Positions 54,326 to 60,549 of a DNA stretch of 64,000 nucleotides are shown here, in pieces (position 1 is the first letter of the stretch; each line of letters begins with the position of its first letter). Both the position numbers and the translations under genes were made by a program. Source of the stretch: an uncultured Myxococcales bacterium (GTDB lineage Bacteria; Myxococcota_A; Polyangia; Polyangiales; Polyangiaceae); the NCBI GenBank assembly GCA_937902985.1, contig CALFNG010000255.1, forward strand, positions 1 through 64,000. The letters are read 5' to 3'. The notes beneath the pieces were generated by a model, which saw nothing but the letters and a program-made list of their open reading frames with translations, was not told where the DNA came from and did no database searches.

Positions 54326-54687
54326 GGTTCGACTCCCGTCGTAAGGCTCGCGCTCTCGCGCGAGGTCGAGGTGAAATGACTTCTACTCACTCGCGCTTAG
54401 GCGCCGTGCTACGTCTCGGAAACATCGCGGCGGTGTTCCGCGGCGTTGCGTTCGCGGTCCAACGTGAAGGGTCTGCCGAACGCTACTCTCGCCGAGCGCT
54501 CGGTCGTCATGTCCGGAATGGAGAGTTGGCGAGCAGCGCGCTCCGCGCCCGCTGCGGTCTCCCGGGTGAGTGTCCCGTCTCCAAGGCCCGTCACGCTTGT
54601 ACTCGGAGATGCAGCCGAGCTCTGTGAATCTTGCGCCACGAACTTCGGCCGTTTCGAGCGCGATATCGTCACCGTCTTCACCGGTCC

Positions 54688-54730
54688 GTCACCGAAAACC
54701 GGAATCGACCTCCGAAAACCGGACGGTGAC
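54688..54730. promoter_or_regulatory. Repeated CCGAAAACCGGA boxes inside an inverted repeat
   Basis: CCGAAAACCGGA occurs twice, start-to-start spacing 20 bp (54692 and 54712), so both lie on one face of the helix. The pair is bracketed by GTCACCG and its inverse CGGTGAC. Good candidate for an upstream activator site; the binding protein is unknown. Confidence 0.5.
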
Positions 54731-54962
54731 TCCCGCGGCGAGGCGGGTGGTTGGCGACGGCCGGCGTACGCCCTTCTCTCCATCGTCGGCGTCCGGGAGT
54801 CGCGAAGATGGCGACGCGAGTCGATCGCCGGCGGCGATGAACGTCCTGCCCGACGGGTCACGCCAGGTTTGCGATCTCTCTACACAGTCGATGCATACGC
54901 CGGCGCCAGCAAGTGGTAGGGCTGCGTGCGGAGGGGGGCTTTCGCACGAGCCTGATCCGTCG

Positions 54963-54979
54963 GCTCGTTCGAAACGAGC
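54963..54979 (+). promoter_or_regulatory. Hairpin just upstream of the histidine-kinase RBS
   Basis: GCTCGTT-CGA-AACGAGC (perfect 7-bp stem) followed by TATTTTC and then the AAGGAGG ribosome-binding site. It could be a leader attenuator or an operator. The short T-run makes a weak terminator possible. Confidence 0.4.
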
Positions 54980-55004
54980 TATTTTCACCAAGGAGGAGCC
55001 CGCG

Positions 55005-56276
55005 ATGCTTGTTGAAGCTCACGATGGGCAAACGGGATTGCGTCTGATTCCGCGATGGGCGTCGGGGATGGCTCGGCCCTGCCTTTTGCGTCACTTGGCC
55101 ATTTGTATCGCCACGATTTGCGCGTGGGCGATGCGTCGCGAGCTTTACGTCACGGGCGGCCTTCTGTGGGTGCTGGGGCTGGCCGCGATCGTGAACGCGG
55201 CGGCGGCCAGACTACCCGACATCCCGAAAGGGGTAGGACGTTTCCTTTCGCCTTCTGTCGGGCTGATGACCTGGGCAGCGCTGGTCTTTCTCACCGGCGG
55301 CGTCAGCTCTCCGATGGTGGCCGGCTTATGGCTCGAGATCGTGTTCGCCGCGATGGTCTTTCCGCCGCCTGCCACGCTTCTCACGACCGCAGCCGCGATC
55401 GGCGTGCTCTCCGCCGATCAGTGCGCGCTCGGCCTGGGGTCGACCCTCGGTCGTCTCGGCCTCCAAGCTGGCTTCCTGCTGTCCTTCGGACTCGTAGCCT
55501 TCTCCGCCAAACGGCGCTGGAGGCAGGAGCACCAGGCGCTCTCGATCGAGGCGACGGCGCTGGGAAGCCGCCTGATTGATCTCGAACGCGAGCTCGAAGC
55601 GGCTCGGGTACTGGGCCGGGTGGGGGAACGGGTGGCGCGGCTCGCGCACAGCCTGAAGAACGCCGTCCACAGCCTTCGCGGTTTCGTCAAGCTCATGGAG
55701 GTTCCCGCGAATGGCGACCGCGCACAAGCGCAAGCACAGGTGATCGCCGGGCTGCAGCTCGCCATCGATCGACTCGAACAGACCGCTCGCGAGGTCTTGC
55801 GCCCCAGCGAGGGGCAGAGCCAATCCGACGGGCCGACGACGGCCGCCGAGCTCTCTCGCACGCTCGATGAAGTCGTCGCCGAGATGAGGCGAATTCACTC
55901 CGGTGTACACTGGATCAAGGCGCCGCTGGACAATCTTCGTAGCGTGGCGCTGCCCGCGTTGCGCTTGCGCGAAGTTCTGCTGATCTTGGCGCAAAATGCC
56001 GCTGAAGCGTGCGGCGCGTCCGGCGAGGTCATCGTGCGGGCGCACGTGGTCGGCGATCTTCTTCACCTGGTCGTTCAGGATCGGGGGCCAGGCTTCGACC
56101 CGCTCTTACGGGACGCGATCTTTCAACCAGGGATCACGAGCAAGCCGACCGGAAATGGCTTTGGTCTCTTCCTGGCCCGCCGTCTCGTCGAAGCAGGAGG
56201 CGGCCGCCTGACGATCCACCCGGCAGGTCATGGCGGAGCGCTCGTTTCAGTCCGCCTACCGGTCTTGTCAAGCTAG
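55005..56276 (+). CDS. Membrane histidine kinase
   Basis: 423 residues. About five hydrophobic segments in the first 165 residues (ICIATICAWAM, GGLLWVLGLAAIVNAAAARL, VGLMTWAALVFLTGGV, LEIVFAAMVFPPPATLLTTA) form a membrane sensor with almost no periplasmic loop. A coiled coil (EATALGSRLIDLERELEAA) leads to an H-box VARLAHSLKNAVHSLRGFVK with phospho-acceptor His (near 214), then N-box LLILAQNAAEACG and G-boxes QDRGPGFDP and GNGFGLFLARRLVEAGGG. The start follows AAGGAGG. Operon with the response regulator (8-base gap). The intramembrane sensor suggests it detects envelope state. Confidence 0.92.
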   Translation: MLVEAHDGQTGLRLIPRWASGMARPCLLRHLAICIATICAWAMRRELYVTGGLLWVLGLAAIVNAAAARLPDIPKGVGRFLSPSVGLMTWAALVFLTGGVSSPMVAGLWLEIVFAAMVFPPPATLLTTAAAIGVLSADQCALGLGSTLGRLGLQAGFLLSFGLVAFSAKRRWRQEHQALSIEATALGSRLIDLERELEAARVLGRVGERVARLAHSLKNAVHSLRGFVKLMEVPANGDRAQAQAQVIAGLQLAIDRLEQTAREVLRPSEGQSQSDGPTTAAELSRTLDEVVAEMRRIHSGVHWIKAPLDNLRSVALPALRLREVLLILAQNAAEACGASGEVIVRAHVVGDLLHLVVQDRGPGFDPLLRDAIFQPGITSKPTGNGFGLFLARRLVEAGGGRLTIHPAGHGGALVSVRLPVLSS

Positions 56277-56284
56277 GGCGGACG

Positions 56285-57601
56285 ATGCCTGGAGAGCGGC
56301 TGCTGGTGGTCGACGACGATCCTGGCTCGTTGAGCTACATGTCCCTTGCGCTGGAGCAGGCGGGGTACTCCGTCCGCCGCGCCACCGACGGCTTGTCGGC
56401 GCTGGTCGCCATCGAAGGCGAACCACCGGCCCTGGTCGTCTCGGACCTCCAGATGCCCGGCATGAACGGTCTCGACCTGCTCGAAAGCATCAAGCAGCGT
56501 TGGCCGCAGGTGCTCGTCATCGTCACCACCGTGGAGGAGGAGGTCGCGACGATCGTGGAGGTCGTTCAACGCGGGGCCATGAACTACCTGGTGAAACCGG
56601 TCTCTCCCGCGGTGTTGCGCTCTGCGGCGGCGAAGGCCCTGGCGCATGGCGCGACGCGAACCCCTGCGCCGCTCGATGCATGCGTGCCCGAGATGGTCGG
56701 CGTGAGCCCGGCCATCGTTCGCGTGAGGCAAGCAGTGGCCCTCGCCTCTCGGAGCGATGTCAACGTCATCGTCGTCGGTGAGACGGGGACGGGCAAGGAG
56801 CTCGCAGCCCGGGCACTTCATCGGCTCTCCAGTCTCGCCGGCGGGCCCTTCATCCCGCACAACTGCGCGGTGACCCCTCCGGAGATGTTCGACAGCGAAT
56901 TCTTCGGTCACAGGCGCGGGGCATTCACCGGCGCCGACAGGGACCGAGCCGGGATCCTGCGCGAAGCTCACGGGGGGGTGCTCTTCCTCGATGAGCTGGA
57001 ATGCCTCGGGCTGGCCAACCAGGCCAAGCTGCTGCGCGTGCTCGATGACGGCGAGATCCGTCCTGTAGGCTCGGAGACGTCGCGGCCAGTGTCCGTGCGC
57101 TTCGTTGCGGCGACCAACCGGCCTCCCCAGGCCATGCTCGCCAGCCGCGAACTGCGGGAGGACCTCTACTACCGGCTTCGCGGCTTTCAGATCGAGGTTC
57201 CGCCGCTCCGCGACCGGAGCGAAGACATCGTTCCCTTGACGGATCACATTCTCGGAGGGTCGAGGGCCGGGCTGACGGCTCGCGCCCGGGAGGCACTCCA
57301 GATCTGTCACTGGCCTGGAAACATCCGCCAGCTGCGCAACGTGCTGCGAAGCGCGAATACCGTCGCGGGGGGAGGCCCCATCGACATACGCCACCTGGAC
57401 CTCTCGGACTGTGGCCAGCCGGAGACGCCTCGTCTCTCGAGTACGCTCCCGAGCGGTCCCCTGTCTCCGAGGACGCTGCATGGCGTGGAACGACAGGCCA
57501 TCGAGCATGCGCTGCGAATGCACAACGGAAACCTGAGTCGGGCGGCCGAGGCGCTCGGTATCCACCGGTCGACGCTGCGGCGAAAGCTTCGCGAGCCCTA
57601 A
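56285..57601 (+). CDS. NtrC-family sigma-54 response regulator
   Basis: 438 residues. Receiver domain (1-115): acidic pair in LLVVDDDPGS, phospho-Asp in LVVSDLQMPGMNG (about residue 54), Lys in MNYLVKPVSP. AAA+ (about 140-360): VVGETGTGKELAAR, GAFTGADRDRAGILREAHGG, LFLDELECL, LREDLYYRLRGFQ. Fis HTH at the end: LSRAAEALGIHRSTLRRKLR. Cognate partner of the adjacent histidine kinase. Its stop overlaps by 3 bases the stop of the convergent Cys-rich membrane gene. Targets are not known; no clear -24/-12 element was found upstream of the Cys-rich genes. Confidence 0.95.
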   Translation: MPGERLLVVDDDPGSLSYMSLALEQAGYSVRRATDGLSALVAIEGEPPALVVSDLQMPGMNGLDLLESIKQRWPQVLVIVTTVEEEVATIVEVVQRGAMNYLVKPVSPAVLRSAAAKALAHGATRTPAPLDACVPEMVGVSPAIVRVRQAVALASRSDVNVIVVGETGTGKELAARALHRLSSLAGGPFIPHNCAVTPPEMFDSEFFGHRRGAFTGADRDRAGILREAHGGVLFLDELECLGLANQAKLLRVLDDGEIRPVGSETSRPVSVRFVAATNRPPQAMLASRELREDLYYRLRGFQIEVPPLRDRSEDIVPLTDHILGGSRAGLTARAREALQICHWPGNIRQLRNVLRSANTVAGGGPIDIRHLDLSDCGQPETPRLSSTLPSGPLSPRTLHGVERQAIEHALRMHNGNLSRAAEALGIHRSTLRRKLREP

Positions 57602-58224
57602 GGAGACCGCTGCGCGAAGCAACCGCAGCTATAGGCCGCGACACACTGGACGAGCGCGTTCGCCTGGCCTGCGCCGAACAGTTGATCGGTGAAATCTCCT
57701 TGAATCTTCATCGCGCTCGCGGACTTGAAATCGCAGCCGTAGTCCGCGTAAACGGGTCCGGCCGGAGCGGCCGCTCCCGACAGACAAGCCGCAGGGTCCG
57801 TGGAGCCGCAGAGGCACGGTGTCAGTTGCATCGTGGCTGCGCACCTGGAGCGGAAGATGTCGTCGAGCGTCTTCAGGCAAATCGCGGTCTCCGTCGCGGC
57901 CGTTCCGCACGTCGTTCCGCTTCCCCTCGTGCTTTCGCACGTACCGCCCAGCTGCGCGGGGTCAAAACAGCCGTTGCGCTGAGCGCAGGGAAGGCAGTCC
58001 GAGCCCTGCTCGCGAAGGATGTCTTCGGTGCTCCGGCCACCCGGGGCCGTCGCCGCTCCAGCGGTCGCCGACCGCGTGCGGACGAAGGCAACCGAAACGA
58101 TGCCGACGACGAGCAGCAGGGTCGGGATAGCCCAGGGCCAGACCCCTCGCATGGATCGATGATGGCCCCCCGCCGAAGGCGGCGATTGGCGCGCGGGGTC
58201 GAGCGGATCCTTCGTCTCGGGCAT
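57598..58224 (-). CDS. Membrane-anchored protein with 14-Cys C-terminal domain
   Basis: 208 residues. Short cytoplasmic N-terminus, one membrane helix (VWPWAIPTLLLVVGIVSVAF, about 27-47), then an extracytoplasmic Cys-rich domain of about 130 residues: CLPCAQRNGCFDPAQLGGTC, ICLKTLDDIFRSRCAATM, TPCLCGSTDPAACLSG, FTDQLFGAGQANALVQC. The domain is shared with the ends of the lipoproteins at 58311-59774 and 60550-63267; all keep the same 14 cysteines. I do not recognise the family. Start at the ATG of MPETKDPLD with GGAG 10 bases upstream. It follows the strong terminator of the next gene. Confidence 0.85.
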   Translation of the reverse strand: MPETKDPLDPARQSPPSAGGHHRSMRGVWPWAIPTLLLVVGIVSVAFVRTRSATAGAATAPGGRSTEDILREQGSDCLPCAQRNGCFDPAQLGGTCESTRGSGTTCGTAATETAICLKTLDDIFRSRCAATMQLTPCLCGSTDPAACLSGAAAPAGPVYADYGCDFKSASAMKIQGDFTDQLFGAGQANALVQCVAAYSCGCFAQRSP

Positions 58225-58244
58225 CTTGAAAACTCCATTCATCG

Positions 58245-58284
58245 CAAAAAAACGCGAGCGCCAGCCGAGGGGCCGACGCTCGCG
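58245..58284 (-). terminator. Intrinsic terminator of the 58311-59774 gene
   Basis: On the minus strand CGCGAGCG...CGCTCGCG stem-loop is followed by GTTTTTTTG. It lies 27 bases after the lipoprotein stop and just before the next minus-strand gene, so the two Cys-rich genes are separate transcripts. Confidence 0.85.
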
Positions 58285-58310
58285 CTCTTAGAAAGCCGCC
58301 GCTGGCTCTC

Positions 58311-59774
58311 TCACAATCCGAAGCAGGTATTGCAGCCGAAGGCCGCCGCGCACTGAACGAGTGCGTTGGCCTGGCCGGCACCCTTCGTCTGATCCGTAAA
58401 CACCGACTGAATGGTCGTGGAGCTCGTCGATCCGAAGTCGCACGAGTACGTGTCGTAGCCGGGACCGATGGGCGTCGTCGTTCCTGCGAGGCAGCCGGCC
58501 GCGTCGGCGGAGCCGCAGAGGCAGGGCGTCTCCTGCAACGTGGCGGCGCACTTCGAGGAGAAGATCGTCCCGAGGGTCTCCAAGCAGACCTGCGCTTCGG
58601 TCGGTGTGCTGGGGAAGATGGCGCTGCACGTCGTTCCATCCGGGAGCGCTCCAGCGAGCAGGCTCGCCGTACCAGGCGTACCCTCGCAGGTACCCCCGAG
58701 CTGCGCCGGGTCGAGGCAGCCGTTGGTCGTGGCGCACGCGAGGCAGTCAGGCGCCTGGGCCGTGAGGCATGCCTGCGTCGACCCGTTGGGGCCGCACGCC
58801 GGCGGCGGCGTACCGGTGTCCACGCCCGTGTCCGGTGCGCCGGTTTCGGCCACGCCCGTATCCGGCGCGCCGGCTTCCGCCACGCCCGTGTCCGGTGCGC
58901 CGGTTTCGGCCACGCCCGTATCCGGTGCGCCGGCTTCCGCCACGCCCGTGTCCGGCGCGCTGGCCTCGGTCGCGCCCGTATCCTCGCTGGCATCGTCTCC
59001 AGTACCGGCGTCGGCAGTGCCGGCGTCGGCTCCAGAAACCGCATCGCAGATCACCGTGGTCGATCCCATGTCGCCGCAGTCGCTATCCGTGACGTTGACC
59101 GTGATGGTCGCCGTTCCAGCCGCCGTGCAGGTGAAGGTCGTGGTCGCGGCGGTGGGGCTCGCGATCGTGCCCGACGTGGCGGTCCACGAATACGAGATGG
59201 GCGCGGGACCCATGTCATCGTCGCTCGCGGACGCGACCAGGTTCACCGTGGTCCCCACGGGTACTTCCATGGGCGTCGCGCTCAGGTTGTCGAGCGTCGG
59301 ACAGATGTTGAGAACGCCCGTCACCGACACGCTGCCGGTCTTCTTCGGTGCGACCCTGCACTGCAGGTGTACGGTCACCGAGGTGGTCGCGCCGGACATC
59401 ACGTCGAACTGAGCCGAGCCCGAGCACGTGGCCGCGTCTCCGGCGCTCGCGGTGATCGTCACCGTGTAGCCGGTGCCCGCGGGCAACCCGTCGACGACGG
59501 TCGAGATGACGTCGCCCACGGCGAACGTCCCGACCTTCATGAACCCGCCCGGACCCGTGATCGTGTACGTCGCGGAATCGATCGTGATACCGCCCGTCGA
59601 AAGGAACAATCCGAGGCTGCCGGTGTTGTCACCAGGGCCAGGGTTGTGGGTCGAGCCGACGACGTCGCCCGGATTGCCTCCGGGAGTGGTCGCGGGCTGC
59701 GACGAACAACCAACGACGTAGGTCGTTCCCAGCGCGATTCCGAGAGCAATCGCTCTTGTCGTAGATAGATTCAT
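58311..59774 (-). CDS. Lipoprotein with Ig-like domain, repeat stalk and 14-Cys C-terminal domain
   Basis: 487 residues. Signal with lipobox YVVGCSS; then a beta-rich domain (TYTITGPGGFMKVGTFAVGD ... GYTVTITASAGDAATCSGSA) and a PKD/Ig-like domain (NLVASASDDDMGPAPISYSW ... TITVNVTDSDCGDMGSTTVI), a GAPDTGVAEA repeat stalk, and the 14-Cys domain (CLACATTNGCLDPAQLGGTC; TPCLCGSADAAGCLAG). Extracellular surface protein. GGAGGTCATCG precedes the ATG, matching the leader of its paralogue at 60550-63267. Function unknown. Confidence 0.88.
   Translation of the reverse strand: MNLSTTRAIALGIALGTTYVVGCSSQPATTPGGNPGDVVGSTHNPGPGDNTGSLGLFLSTGGITIDSATYTITGPGGFMKVGTFAVGDVISTVVDGLPAGTGYTVTITASAGDAATCSGSAQFDVMSGATTSVTVHLQCRVAPKKTGSVSVTGVLNICPTLDNLSATPMEVPVGTTVNLVASASDDDMGPAPISYSWTATSGTIASPTAATTTFTCTAAGTATITVNVTDSDCGDMGSTTVICDAVSGADAGTADAGTGDDASEDTGATEASAPDTGVAEAGAPDTGVAETGAPDTGVAEAGAPDTGVAETGAPDTGVDTGTPPPACGPNGSTQACLTAQAPDCLACATTNGCLDPAQLGGTCEGTPGTASLLAGALPDGTTCSAIFPSTPTEAQVCLETLGTIFSSKCAATLQETPCLCGSADAAGCLAGTTTPIGPGYDTYSCDFGSTSSTTIQSVFTDQTKGAGQANALVQCAAAFGCNTCFGL
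58812..58982 (-). repeat. 30/60-bp tandem repeat encoding the GAPDTGVAE stalk
   Basis: About six 30-base units (GAPDTGVAEA alternating with GAPDTGVAET), arranged as a 60-base higher-order repeat. Units are nearly identical in DNA, indicating recent expansion. Confidence 0.85.
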
Positions 59775-60421
59775 TACGATGACCTCCGTTCACAATTAAT
59801 TTTCAGAATTCGACTTCTGTATCCTGTGCTCCGCCGAGGCGGCCTCATCTCGCCGCGTTCTTCCCCACCCCCCCCCGGTGGCGTACGCACCTTCGTGCGT
59901 TGCTGACCGTCTGGATGGCGCGGCTCGAACACAAGTGGTCGGACGCGATGGTGGGCTCGCCCGCTGAGCGCGCTCGGACTCGAGGTTCCCAAGAACTGCC
60001 CGAGCGGGCAATGCGCGCACCCTTCGACGGGCACGGACGGAAGCCAGCTCCTCTCGGATCGTGGATGAACATGGTCAATTTGCGGAGGGCGTCGGTCGTT
60101 CGGGAGTTCTCTTCTCGACTGGGCGTTTCTGCGAGCCTCGCGGCGGCGAGGGCCCTGGAGGGCTCGACGACGCGGGGGGATCCATACTGCGAGAACGAGC
60201 GGACTACGGAGAACTCTTCGAAACATTTGTGTCCGGATCGTAAGAGGGGGCTTCCTCTGCCTCAGCCGAGGCAACAAAGTCGACCTCAGGTCCCGGCCTA
60301 CCGGGGGGATGGGGCTTCGCGCGGGCCCAGCGCAAGCCCGCTCGGCTCGAGGAGCGAGCGGCTCCGGGACCATCGACCCGCCCGGTTGGCAGGATGGTTT
60401 CGCCAAGGTCGCTCGCAAGAC
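59775..60421. other. Gap between the two Cys-rich lipoprotein genes
   Basis: About 650 bases without convincing coding sequence (a 182-codon plus-strand ORF lacks any recognisable feature). Just upstream of the minus-strand gene are an AT-rich patch (AATTAATTTTCAGAATTC), unusual here and a plausible promoter, and the conserved GGAGGTCATCG leader. Confidence 0.4.
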
Positions 60422-60463
60422 AAAAAAATCACTGGCGCCGACCCGTGAGGGCCGGCGCCAGTG
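60422..60463 (-). terminator. Intrinsic terminator of the 60550-63267 gene
   Basis: On the minus strand CACTGGCGCCG...CGGCGCCAGTG (11-bp perfect stem, 12-base loop) followed by ATTTTTTTG. It lies about 85 bases past the stop of the large Cys-repeat gene. Strong, classical Rho-independent form, rare elsewhere in this window. Confidence 0.93.
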
Positions 60464-60549
60464 TCCGTACATGTTAGCCGCCGTCCGAGGCCCGGTGGCT
60501 AGGCGCTACGAGAACCGGCCCCGGAGGGAAACGGCGCTCGAGTCTTCGG

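Larger units (their letters stand above)
54326..55004. other. Long divergent regulatory region between sigma-54 activator and histidine kinase
   Basis: 679 bases without a convincing gene; ORFs of about 150 codons on both strands here have no recognisable features and conflict with each other. It contains direct and inverted repeats (54688-54730) and a hairpin just before the kinase ribosome-binding site, consistent with a control region. Confidence 0.5.

Noticed and set aside
54446-54919. 157-codon plus-strand ORF between the two regulators
   Set aside because: No motif, conflicts with a similar ORF on the other strand, and it contains repeat boxes that look regulatory.
58812-58982. Possible CRISPR or regulatory repeat array
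   Set aside because: In-frame GAPDTGVAE stalk repeat within a lipoprotein gene.
59900-60448. 182-codon plus-strand ORF between Cys-rich genes
   Set aside because: No recognisable domain; it overlaps the intrinsic terminator of the minus-strand gene.
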